This document shows positions 1-11,002 of a stretch of 64,000 nt of DNA, piece after piece (within the stretch, counting starts at the first letter, position 1; each line of letters starts with the position of its first letter). This DNA comes from Auanema rhodensis. Its lineage: Eukaryota; Nematoda; Chromadorea; Rhabditida; Rhabditidae. The translations under genes were made by a program, and so were the position numbers. The stretch is taken from contig OZ059896.1 of the NCBI GenBank assembly GCA_964057225.1, forward strand, positions 7,130,001 to 7,194,000, written 5' to 3'. Below the pieces are notes generated by a model. It saw nothing but the letters and a program-made list of their open reading frames with translations, was not told the DNA's origin and made no database searches.

Positions 1-554
1 TTCTCAAACATCTATTGTCCAGAGATGTTCTCAAAATGGCCAAAATTTTGATTTAAAGTTTTTTTTTGGTATTAATAAGTAATTTATTTCGTATAATATT
101 GAAAATATACATACATTTGTATAATAGATCAAGTTTGATACATTAAAGTATTAGCAGATGAAAATTCAAAAAGTTTTCATTCTTTTTTTATAAATAGATT
201 AGTTAATTTTTTCTGAAATGTTTCCCTTTCCATGAAAGATAAATGTTTTTTGTTCTAATTGCTCTACAGAAAGTGTGAAGATTGTGATCTCTGTTCTCTT
301 ATTATCTACAGACAGAGCTCAGCTCAGCAACTCTCTCCGCGACTTATTTTGAGATTATCCCTGAATAGAAACCCAATTCGTTCATTTCCTCTTAGATATT
401 TGGCCAGTTCATATAATTACACACTTCGATCACTTCAACTTTCTTCCATTTTCCCTTTTGGTACAGAAAACTATTTTCTATTTTATATTTTGGCAAATAT
501 TCATTCTTGTTTAATTTTTCTAATTTTTCTGAAGGACTCTAAAACTTTTCACAG
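1..554. other. AT-rich 5' flank, no gene assigned
   Basis: This stretch lies upstream of the first gene. A pyrimidine-rich block around 280-350 contains an acceptor-like TCTACAG, but I could not join it in phase to the downstream gene. An open frame at 259-564 is low-complexity Phe/Leu/Ile translation and is not supported. It probably holds the promoter of the next gene or the tail of a gene outside the window. Confidence 0.4.
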
Positions 555-1614
555 ATGCCAATGAAATTGATTGTGGCTTATAAAACGCCTTGTTTGGTTA
601 GTTAATAATATCAACTTTAAAATTTATTTATATATTATAAAACATTTTAGACTGTACTATTATTTTATTATTTTATATGGTCAGTAATGCTCACAGAAGC
701 ATGTGTACCGACCAGAACTCCAACTCCTATAACAACAACAACAGTTCGTAAGTAAACGATATATTTAACTTTATATTTAACTTTGTTATTACGTTTATTA
801 TTTTTATATAACAACTAATCAAATATATATGTAAATGTATGTATCTTTAAGCTTCAATCACGACAACTACAACTCTTCCTGATCCACAAACAACAACAAC
901 AACAACAACGACTACTACTTCAACAACTACTACCACTACAACTACACCTGGAACAATCACAACAACAACTACTTTGATACCAGGAGAACGTATGTACAAA
1001 GCATTTTTTTATGTTTTCATATTTTATTATTTTTCACGAGCTTTGAATTTGTTGATTTAGTTCATGATCGCTAGTTGTCTTTCCATTTGAAAAAGCATAA
1101 TTTATCAAGTTTCAAATAACTTATTCATTCATATTTTATATAATCAATGTATTTTTAGACGTTTTCAATAATTTTTAATTTATTTAGAATGCGGACCAAT
1201 CATTGAGCAAACCTTAACCAGTTCGAATTTTGTTGATGGCGTATTAGATGTAACGTATGATTCTGATGAGTGTCCTACAACTGCTCTTATTAGTTGCCTG
1301 TATGTTTTAATACTTCTTTTTATTATTTTTAAATATAAAAATTATTATTACAATAATTTTGATTTATAGGAGTAATCCCATCTACGATTTAAATGCTGGA
1401 ATTGTTGTAAATGGCAATTTCTTTGTTGATTATGGTCTTCATAATGTTACAATTACAGGACGATATAATTCTACTGATGGTTTATGGTACATTTAAAAAA
1501 TATTTATTTATTTACAAATGTTTATATGCCTCATGATTTTCTTTCAGGTATGTGTCAGAGGAAAGACCCTTGGGAATAGAAACAATTGAATGCTTGTTGA
1601 CAGATCAAGAATGA
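555..1614 (+). CDS. Small secreted Thr-rich protein with a C6-like cysteine domain
   Basis: Reconstructed exons are 555-596, 651-747, 852-989, 1188-1299, 1370-1486 and 1548-1614, all in phase, giving about 190 residues. The start follows TTTTCACAG directly, which looks like a trans-splice acceptor. Residues 1-35 form a hydrophobic signal peptide across the first two exons. A mucin-like stretch of about 50 residues follows, dominated by Thr with Pro and Ser. The last 100 residues carry four cysteines (ECGP, DECP, ISCL, IECL) and a Trp. That spacing, after a poly-Thr linker, resembles the nematode extracellular C6 domain, in which some copies lack two of the six cysteines. AATAAA signals sit at 1639-1644 and 1803-1808. 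The molecular role is unknown; a heavily O-glycosylated surface or cuticle-associated protein is the likeliest reading. The fold assignment is by eye. Confidence 0.72.
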
Positions 1615-1638
1615 CTTATAGGAAACTATTCCAGATTT

Positions 1639-1644
1639 AATAAA
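1639..1644 (+). terminator. Polyadenylation signal AATAAA
   Basis: An AATAAA hexamer lies 25 bases after the stop of the C6-like gene, with a second at 1803-1808. This is the usual distance for a nematode 3' UTR. Confidence 0.5.
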
Positions 1645-2469
1645 ATTGAGATTGAAAAGTTATTTCTATACATATATATATATATCTCAGATTTCAAGCC
1701 TGGCTATCAATTTTTCATTTTATCGTTCATCTCAAAAATATTTTTATTATTAATTTATTTGTTTCATATTTATCTTGTCCAAGATTATGATGTTATTCAT
1801 TCAATAAAAGCCACATTTTGCTGAAGTAGATTGCTCAACTACTTCAAACTATTGTTACATTTCGGGTTTATTTATTTATTTTTCTCAATCTTATTGTATA
1901 TGTTGTTTAATATTTTAACTTTTCTTTCTTTTAATAAGTTTATATAATACGAAGTCTAATAAAAAATCTTTATTCAATGTTGTTTCTGACATCAAGAGAT
2001 AATTATGTTTCAACGATCAGAATCATTATAGAATTAAGACAAGATTAAACATAAGATGAAATTGAGATTGTCCTTTTATTTCGTTTTGCTCTATTTAACA
2101 AATTTTCTAATTGAAATTGGAAATGAAAAAAAAATGAAAGTGAATGACCTTCCTAAAAATAATAACTCTTCACCAATTAAAAGTTTATTCATTTTGTTTT
2201 GTATTAAGAAATAATCTGTTCACATAATGAAGTATTTTTCATATTTTTGCTGATAATTTTATGGATATTGTCTTTCGATATCGGAAATTATAGCTTTTTC
2301 CTTTAGCTAGATTCTCGAATATCCAAATCTTCATTAATTCATATAGTTGTTCTAACTATGATCATATATGGTAATGAGCTCAATTATCTTATGGTTTAAC
2401 TTTTATTACCACCGGAAATTACAATTGACTGAGAAGCTTAGATTCGGTTGCTCTAAGCTGATTTGCAAG

Positions 2470-2519
2470 CATTGGCTACCAACCAATGAGGGCCGAGCCG
2501 TTAGTTTATGAGGCGGGGC
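2470..2519 (+). promoter_or_regulatory. Candidate promoter: paired CCAAT boxes and a GC box
   Basis: CATTGG at 2470-2475 and CCAATG at 2483-2488 form an inverted CCAAT pair. GGCGGGGC follows at 2512-2519, inside a GC-richer island of an otherwise AT-rich flank. It lies about 165 bp upstream of the homeobox start. NF-Y and Sp1/KLF-type factors bind such motifs; use here is inferred from position only. Confidence 0.35.
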
Positions 2520-2682
2520 TTACAGGCAATGCTCATCCCGTCTGCCCTATTACGTGAATTCTGCTCTTCTCTGGTATCCCATCTGATTATCCGTATTCCC
2601 AGTGGAATATCATATAAAAAGAAGCTTTTGATACAAAAAGAGGTTATTATCAAGTTACATTTTCATAAAGACAGTATTAAAA

Positions 2683-5118
2683 ATGCGACTTGATCAAACT
2701 CAACAAATTCCTCAGAACCAGGTATTAGCTCAAGCGATTTTGACCAGTCTTCAACCTAAAGGTAATAACTTTTAATCGTGATTTTTATCGTGACTGTATC
2801 CTATTATAAATCTATTCATTTCTTTAGAATCGACATCCAGTGACGATAGACGAATTCGGAGAAGTCGAACAGCTTTTAGTGAAGAACAGTTAGAAGAACT
2901 TGAAAGGTAAGCTTATTTATGAATTAATTATTAACAAAAATGCTTTTTAGATCATTTCTTTTATGTGCATATCCAGATATTACTCAAAGGGAAAAATTAG
3001 CTAAAGAAACCCGATTACCGGAAGCTCGTATTCAGGTTTGTATCATTTCTAGTTAATATGCCAAATAGTTTTGTATCTTATTAATCTTTTACATATTTGT
3101 CTATGAGTTGTTGTAGCAAAGGCTACCGCAGATCATCTTCCTCTTGTCCTCTCCGTTGGATGCCATTTTACAAATATAGATACATATACCTAAGCTTGTT
3201 CACGAAATAAGGCCACTTCTTCCGGCCTCTCTAATCTTTTGTTAAGCAAACGTTTGTTCTTGATAACAACTAGAAACAGTCAGAAACATCTTGCTTTCTT
3301 TTCAAGCTTAACTTGTACATACGAACCACATATTTGATTTCTTATAACCAAAAAAATTATTTTTGAGTTCTTCTATATACCAGAACGAAAATCAGATGGA
3401 TGTTCAGTAGAAAACACTCAGTATTACAAAGAAAACATTTTTCTTTAATTCAATAAAATTATTTTGTGTTATTTATATATACATACATGTGCATATATCG
3501 TATATAGTATGTAATATGAATTTGGTACGGTAACTATGCCATAGATTGTTCTTCTGTTTACACTAGAACAGGTGACATGTATGATTATTGCCCACTGAGT
3601 AAACCGTGTAAATTAGCTTGACTATTAGCTTTTTGAATTTTCCGACGAGATATTTATATGAACTATTTTTTGGAATAAAACCGTCTGTCAATTCTTTGGT
3701 ATTAGAGGGTTTTCAATAATAATTTAAATTTTTAAATTATAACGAAATATATAAAACAAGCTCTTTGATATCTCAATCAATTTATACATTTAAAGTAAGT
3801 ATAATGAAGATAATTTTCCACTTTTAATGTATAAATGAATATGATTCATATGAATACACATGTACATATTTAGATGTTTACATAAATTTCTAATTCTAAG
3901 GCTCATGTCGGAAACTTTAAGTGAAAAGTGTCAAGTAGTGTTGTAATCTGTGATTTAAGCATCTTATAGTAAATAGAAAAAAAAGTTATGCAGAATCTAG
4001 TTTTTAAACAGATTATTGTTCAATTAATGGCCAAATACAATTTAACTTCTTGTACCAACCAAATTTCTTCGTGTCGATGAGAGCCGATCCGATTGTCAAA
4101 CATATTGATGAGCAAATGATTATTGTAGTCTGTATATCTCATATATATATATGTATCTCTTCAAATATGTGCAGAATAATAATAATAATTATTATTAATT
4201 TAAATTAAATCCTTATATTTTCTTTTTTTTAATTTTATATATTTATAGGTTTGGTTTAAAAATCGTAGAGCTAAGCAGCGCAAGCGTCAAAGGAATCAAT
4301 GTTCTGACTTAACTGAAGAATGTAATGAAAAAATAGAAGAAAATAAAAAAAATACAGTTATAAGTATGAATTAGTTATAACATTATGTTTCTATAATATC
4401 CTTCTTCCAGCTTGGACACCCGGAACAGCATTCGCGAATTTTTTTCATAGCCCCATGTTAAGTCAACAACAGTTTCTACAGTATCCACCTATATTATCTT
4501 TTCCAAATGCTCAGGTTTGTGAATAACTATGAATATCTATTTTAATATGAAAAATATTTGAGTAATTAATTTTGTAAATGTTTATGAAAACAAAAGAATC
4601 CGAAATCAAAGATCTCTCAGTATATTGATATTAGAAGCAGTTTATTTGTGCTCTAATTAGATGAAAAGGTTATAAACCTCTTAAAATGTAAAAAAATCAC
4701 AAAAGAGGTAAAATGGTGAACTAAGTATGTACTTGACTGCTCGGTAACTCTTTAAGCTCTTGGTTATTCCATGTTTCCATATATGTATGAGTATATGGTA
4801 TCCAAGAGTGTTGTAACCTGAGACAGAAACAAGTCATGTCCTCTGATGACATCAAATATATAAACAGATTGTTCTAATCGCTTAATATATAGTTAAGTAA
4901 CGAAGAATTAGATGATTGACTATTACATTACATGGGAAAGGCTGATTGTACTTATTTTACATTGTTTGTAGAAAATAGAAACATTTTTTTTTCGAAAATT
5001 GGTTTAGTTACATAACAATAATCTACAAAATCTTTTTTTCTTATTTATTCTTATATAATAATTTCAGTTTACTCATCTATCATCTTCAGTAACGCCACAG
5101 CTACAGTATAAAATGTGA
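2683..5118 (+). CDS. K50 paired-like homeodomain transcription factor
   Basis: Exons 2683-2761, 2828-2906, 2951-3035, 4249-4363, 4411-4514 and 5068-5118 join in phase to about 170 residues. The homeodomain spans residues 36-95. It begins RRIRRSRTAF, has YPDI and LPEARIQ before helix 3, and shows WFKNRRAK with Trp83, Lys85 (position 50) and Asn86 (position 51). Lys50 is the signature of the bicoid/Otx/Gsc/Pitx/Dmbx group and predicts preference for TAATCC-type sites. RSRTAF, LPEAR and the basic tail RKRQR read closest to Dmbx-type domains, but I cannot separate this from Otx-like members by eye. An acidic/Asn/Lys linker follows, then a short Gln/Pro/Phe-rich tail. The start has no in-frame upstream extension. 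A 1.2-kb intron splits the domain just before helix 3. AATAAA lies at 5210-5215. It is a nuclear regulator, probably of neuronal or developmental genes. Confidence 0.88.
3036..4248 (+). other. Large intron inside the homeodomain, with a GC-richer patch
   Basis: This 1213-bp intron is far longer than its neighbours. A GC-richer patch at 3110-3270 has no convincing coding frame: the plus reading closes after about 20 codons. It could hold a cis-regulatory element, a common use of large introns in homeobox genes. No other feature is seen. Confidence 0.4.
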
Positions 5119-5342
5119 TTAAAAGCTTATTTGTATGTTTTCTTTCTTTATTCGCGGGCATGGATTTTCATTTTTTTTAAAATTTGTATTTTAACGAGCA
5201 ATTCTAATGAATAAAATATATTCTTAATCTATTGTATATACAAACATATTTGGAAAAAAAGATTTTGAATATACATATTTACTACATCAATGTCGTTTAT
5301 CTACACAAATAATGAAAAATATATATTTCATTTTCACAATTT

Positions 5343-6583
5343 CTACTTCTTATCCGCACAGAATTTCATGCACTCGTTGTAAGTTTCGAAGTTATTTGGG
5401 TTACCGGCTTTTCCATAGAAGGTGAAGAGCATACAGTTTTTGTATTCCGTGTTGAAGAAGTATCTGTAATCACATGTTGTGCTCATTACTTGAGATTTTT
5501 GTTATTTTATAATGTTAAACAGGTTAAAGCTAGTTTGAGGATACAAGCTAGACTTGAAAAACCTCGATCCCGGATGCCCGGTAATATTTTCTGACCTTGG
5601 CTTATGTTTTCCAACAGTAGAGAAACGTCCTGCATCGTAGTTCAATACGCACAAATATTCTGGAATAAAATTCGTATATATTTTGGGTATTCATAATATT
5701 TATCAGAAAATAATGCCAATTTTTTTCTTTAGAATTTGCCTTGCTAATATTCGTCTTGTTGTTTGTTCTTAGATCTCAATGTGTTCGTCATTATTTTACA
5801 AAAATATGACTTTGGTTAAATTAAACCTAATAAAAACCTTTTGTGGGACAGCACAGATCTTTTTCGCATTTATATCCTTGTGGGCAATTAGAGCATGAAG
5901 CTGGATTATCAAGTGTTGCTCCTGCAGCGTATGCTCCAGATTCGCACACTCCTTGTGTTCCTTCTAAAATTGAAAATAAATAAAAGTTTAAACTAGTTAT
6001 AGTTTGAAGAGTGTTAGTTTAAGTATTGAAATCACATACTGCTTCCTGGGTGAGATGCGGCTACTTCACTATGTCCGTGACCGAGGCAAGTTTCTTCGCA
6101 TTCTGATCGAGAAGAAAAATTATTTAAAGATCCATTACATCCCTAAAATAGGCAATTACACTCTGGTTATTTGAATATTGATATTTTAAAGAATCAAACC
6201 TTATAATAGAAAGGTTGGCATCTATTGGAATGTTTGTCGAAGTAGAATCTTTGAGATCCCGATTCCCCACATGTACCATCTCCGATCGATCTAGCTAAAC
6301 AATTAGCAAAGTTTAAAAACAAGAAAAATATAAGAAAGTATATTAACTATTTTTAAATATATCTTATTGTTTTCTCTATTTGACAAAAATACATATTTCT
6401 AAAACTGAAATACGGCAGTTGGTTTATGATAACAACCAGAATTCATATTGAATTTAATTTTTCTGCATCACATTGTAACTTCAGTTTCACAAGTAAAAAA
6501 GGAAAAAGAAAAGTACCGTCTGTACACGGAGACTGTGCTGCAGCTAATGGAATGAGGACAAGAAGTAGAGCTGTTACGAACAT
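5343..6583 (-). CDS. Secreted Kunitz-lustrin-Kunitz protein
   Basis: Six exons, from 5' to 3', are 6517-6583, 6200-6294, 6040-6142, 5838-5963, 5596-5659 and 5343-5463. They encode about 191 residues. The start lies two bases after a TTCCAG acceptor and opens a clear signal peptide (residues 1-16). Kunitz domain 1 (Cys20-Cys73) has all six cysteines and the FYFD, YYKGCNG and NNF landmarks. Residue 32, the P1 position after Cys31, is Gly, so classical trypsin inhibition is doubtful. Residues about 89-130 hold a cysteine-rich repeat ending in CEKDLCCP, matching the lustrin-type module often paired with Kunitz domains in nematodes. Kunitz domain 2 (Cys134 to the C-terminus) lacks the second and fourth cysteines, with Phe and Lys in their places. 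It is probably an extracellular protease-inhibitor-like or matrix protein. It is convergent with the homeobox gene. Confidence 0.87.
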
Positions 6584-8055
6584 TCCTGGAATAAAACAAT
6601 ACTATAATAGATTCAAACCTTATAAACGTCTCTCATAAATAAGCAAAGGATTAAGAATAAATATTATGATGATAAGGCAATAAATTAATAAAGACAATCA
6701 TAGATAGAACATCCTATTACTATCTACTTGTCGATCCTGATAGACTAGAAATTCAAACTAGTTTCTTTGGCACCTATAGTCTGCCTTGTTCTTTTATATT
6801 CGACAACATCGATCTTCTTATATTTGCTTAGAAGGAGTTACTATTTGATATAACTGAGGGCGGAGAAAAAATAATCAGAAATGTTGAAAAAGATGTCATC
6901 ATTACTTCAACAATTTGTAAAATGTTGAAGACAAAACCTTAAAACAAATCTTAATAAGTAAAATAAACAAAGTATCTTCTTTTCTCGATTATGAATAGTT
7001 AGAAAACGGCGCACATCATTGGTTTCTTACAGTTTCTGAAAGATCGAAAAAATGAGGAGAGTAAAGCAATCGACTAAAGAACGGCGATCAATGTGCTATT
7101 TGAACTGAATTCTTCAGTTATTTTGAAACATTGTCAAAAGTTCCATAACAAATCTATAAATGATGTCTTAAACCAACTTCTGTTGTAACATATGCATGAT
7201 AACAGTTAAAATCCGAAAGGAACATGTTGCTGACAAAGAAACATAAAAAGAAGGATGATATGAGAGATAATAACCTGTTTTATTTAATAAATCTTTATTG
7301 AGTCAGTTTGATTTTTGTTAATGTAAGCACGTAGGCAAACTTATACAATATATAACAAGATAATATAGGTTTAGTCACTTCATAACAGAAATCCGTAGAG
7401 CACCGATAGTGAAAATGATTATGATGAACATGATACAATTGAAATAATCATGTACGATGATATTCTACACGAAGTAATATTAGTTCGAAAGGAATGCGAA
7501 AAGATAGCTTAATCGGATATATACAGAAAAACACCCGATTATAAAACATAATATAATGAAAAGTTGGAAATCACTAAGCTAGTTTAACAGCACCTTTCCC
7601 TTTCTTCGATAAACTTTTCGATATAAAAACATAATGTACAAAGTATATATATACATATATATATATATTACTATATATTACTATATACTATGTAGACTTA
7701 TGTATAATGAAAAAACTATTCATAATTATACTGAAGTTGAAACTAGATTATGAAGACATCTAAGAGATAGCTAAAACAGGCACTCGTAGAACCCTAAAAC
7801 AGATCGGCAATCTGCCAATAAGATAATATAGGAAATCAGAAAAATCATACAGAGAATAAAACTTAAAGAAGAAACCCGTTTGACGTTCAACTAAACACAA
7901 TAACTCAAACTTTGTTAAAGTTTAGCTGATAATTTCACGAAGAGCACAATTGGACATTAGCAACTGCTTCAAGTCATCATCAACACTATCTAGTACACTG
8001 ATAATTTGTTTTACCTTAAGTAAATATTGTTTTTTGAATAATCAATTCAACATAA
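6584..8055. other. Intergenic, AT-rich
   Basis: This stretch separates the Kunitz start from the DENND6 stop; both genes are on the minus strand. It contains a TA-rich patch at about 7645-7690 and no open frame with splice signals. It should hold the Kunitz promoter and the DENND6 3' UTR. Confidence 0.45.
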
Positions 8056-10306
8056 TCATACAAGCATTTGTCTTTTCTGGTTAGCTGGATCAAGTTCAAC
8101 AATATAATCTCTAAGGCGCATCACTAGTTCTACTACTTCTACGTTATGCTTTGTAGAAAGAATAGATGTTCCTGTAAAACGAAATGTGAATCAAAATCAG
8201 AACATTTTGAAAGATCAAGCAAAATTAATTTATTAAAGTTACCTAAGTCAGCAGTGCATAATGCATCTACATAATGAACTTTCAATTGTGCATTAACATC
8301 CTTAGTACGATTTGATAGCCATCCAATGAATATGGAAGAAGCTATAAACCTTCGATAGAGACCTGGAAAAAAAGGTAAATTACGATGCTTGTTAACTATA
8401 ATCTTACCAGCCCAATCACCTTTGATACCACAAGTAAGACTTGGCCCAGAATCATCAATGGTGGTGAGAAAATCATCAGTTTGGAATGGACGTGATATAG
8501 GAACTCGCTAGAGCAAAACATATTAATAGTGGAGATAGTTAAAACTTACTCTAAAAGGAGACATTTCTTTACGGAGAGGCATCAATGTTGATATATATCT
8601 TTCTAATGGTATCATGAAACTTTGAGTTAATTCTAAGAAGTGCCTTCTTAAAATGGCACTTTGAACCTACAAGAAATTGCTTGAGTATATAATCTGAACA
8701 TACAAACCTCATCTGGACGATCTGACTTCATTTTCTTCTCAAGTCCTTTATCTCTATTTAAAAAAGATTTATATGTTGAATAAAGACCAGGTTTTGAATC
8801 AAGAGTGCGAGAATCCCAGCTTTTTCTAAATACTTGTTAACGTATGAATAAGCAATATTTACTAATTACCTCGCCTTGTCAACCTTTTCCCCAACACTTT
8901 CATATTCTGATTCATCGGCAATCTAAAATTATGAAAGATAACTTAAGTTTAATTGAAAAAAAATACTTTGAGAATGTGCGGCCAATGATCGAGAGCCTTT
9001 GTGAACAAAGGATTTGTAACTCCAAGAAAAACTTTTGGTCTAAACAATCTCATATAAAATTATCTTAAAAGGCGGAACTAACGGCGCTCTGTTTCTCGCA
9101 GAATATTCTTTAAACTCTGAATCGTGAATTGTAAAAAATGGACGATAATCGTTTATATTTTTCAAAGGAGCTATCAAGGAAACCAATGCTTGGACCGTTG
9201 AAGAACATACTGATGGGTTATTAGCGATTATAAGTAATGGCTTGAAACATAATAAATTATTTTTTAGTTATCAAAAAGATAAACCTCTCCAATCATTATC
9301 AGTTCCCATAATGTATGAAGATGCTTGATGATATGTCGCAGAGGTTGATATATATTAATTTGATCCACGCTGTGGATAATAATATTTGATTGTGAGTTAT
9401 CTTCTATCTAAAGTGAAACTAATAATTTAGTGATAATGCTATTTTCAACTTCGTGCTTGTAGAGCAACCGATCATATGGCATATCAGTTAAAGCGGGAAT
9501 TCTACATTGTATCATGCAGCCCAAAAACGGAAGAGAATAGGTTTCACCACACACGGGTGCAGGCCAACAATCAATATCATGGCAAGCTGAATAAATTTAA
9601 TATTAAGTTGGAATTAATAAACTACTTACCAGCTTCTACCGCTGGTTCACCGTTATCAAAAAAGCTCGGAGCCAATCGAGAAACAACTGTGTGGAAAAGG
9701 TTATAAAAGGGTAGTATAGTTAACAATACAATACTCTGAAAAGAGAAAAAAATTAGATTGCAGCTCGAATAGTTAGATTAACCTTCTGATAATACCCTCT
9801 AGGTATCGTGGGGTCTTTTTGCTGGCGAAAATGTACAAAACCATATAAATAACGAGGATCGAATCCAGTAGAAGGTGGTAAACTGTCTATTAATATTGTT
9901 TGTGCTGGAGTTATATGGCCAGTACTTCTAAAAAAACATATTTCATGAACAGAATATATTTAATATAAACAGCTCATCCAAAAATATTTTTGAAGAACAA
10001 GGATGCTGCAGATAGCTAAAACAATACAAAAATTTACAACAACAAACCTCCTTATTCTAAAATGATAGTAAGTATCGGCACTGTTTCCGCTATTAGAATC
10101 AGGAAACGCTAAATAGCAAACATTTGTTTTTTCGGTTGTTGATAATACTGCATCGCCAGGGTATATAATCTTCAAAAAATATAATTTAATTAATAAGTGG
10201 ATAAACATACTTCTAATGCTTGACCTAATTCGAGATCAAATGTAACAATGCAAATTGAATGAATCCACTCACGAAATCGTTCCCAAAGAATAAAATCTTG
10301 TGACAT
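8056..10306 (-). CDS. DENND6 (FAM116) family Rab guanine nucleotide exchange factor
   Basis: Fourteen exons join in phase to about 527 residues: 10211-10306, 10048-10169, 9783-9927, 9630-9735, 9450-9586, 9285-9407, 9083-9240, 8967-9039, 8870-8922, 8708-8825, 8550-8666, 8408-8507, 8243-8362 and 8056-8171. Human DENND6A has about 608 residues, mostly through a longer N-terminus. Landmarks run in family order: [104 protein letters not shown] and IKGDWAGLY. These make up the tripartite DENN module. The family activates endosomal Rabs (Rab14 in mammals) and acts in recycling and cadherin trafficking. The start follows TTCATTTAG by two bases, a good trans-splice site. Some donors are non-canonical (GTTGAA, GTTAGT), but the phase supports them. 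Confidence 0.93.
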
Positions 10307-11002
10307 TGCTAAATGAATGTATAAATAACTGATAAATGCATGGCTCTATCTAGAAAATAAGAAAAAACAAACAGCAAAAAATGGCACACATTCACAGAAT
10401 CGATACACATACGCGAGGAAACATGTAAAAAAACAAAACTAATATATAGCTATGCACCATGTTGCAAGGAAATGCTACGTTAAGAAACCAAGGATAAAAT
10501 GAAAACCAGTTCCAACGATTGGACTCTTCGCACCTTCAAGCCGCACTACGTCTGCATATTTAAGTTTCCCTTTAATATTTTAAAATTTGTTAATTCTATT
10601 GAGAATTATATTACCAAACTAGTTATTTTTACTTTATTTATAGCAATGAACAATGGTAGGACAAAAAGGCTAGGCGACCACCCAGGTTGCTAAACCCTCG
10701 ATATAGCGCGCTGATGCGAAAAGTCCTTTAACCGTCCGCCCAATATCCTCACAATTCAGTGGAAGCTTCAGGCGTATACTTAAATAAAAAAAACAAGTGA
10801 TGAGATATTCTTTATTGTCTTGCTTTATACAAATCGAAATACTTTAACGGTCAAATTGCAAATTAAAAGACAACAGGCAGAAAGATAAGAAAATTAAGAT
10901 GATCACTCGTACTAAAACCTGCACGAAGTTAGTTTGGAATTGTGAGTATCCAGAGATTTGATGTTATATAGCATAAATGTTAAGGAAATGATTATAAAAT
11001 GG
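10307..11002 (-). other. Intercistronic region with a GC-richer island and a poly(A) signal
   Basis: This lies between the BAZ1-like stop and the DENND6 start, both on the minus strand. A minus-strand AATAAA is at 10811-10816. Below it, 10440-10790 is clearly richer in G and C than its surroundings. An open minus-strand frame of about 38 codons follows a TATTTAAG acceptor at about 10783. A plus-strand 64-codon frame starts at 10499. Neither joins in phase to a neighbouring gene. The spacing (about 500 bp from poly(A) signal to start) is compatible with a nematode operon, or with a separate promoter. Confidence 0.4.
10811..10816 (-). terminator. Polyadenylation signal of the BAZ1-like gene
   Basis: TTTATT on the plus strand is AATAAA on the transcribed strand, about 190 bases past the BAZ1-like stop. 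Confidence 0.45.

Noticed and set aside
2508-2693. A 61-codon plus-strand frame upstream of the homeobox gene
   Set aside because: It overlaps the homeobox start in another frame and its possible donor has no matching acceptor; it fits better as promoter sequence.
5540-5600. A tRNA-like CGATCCCGG string
   Set aside because: It is inside a Kunitz intron and lacks acceptor and anticodon stems.
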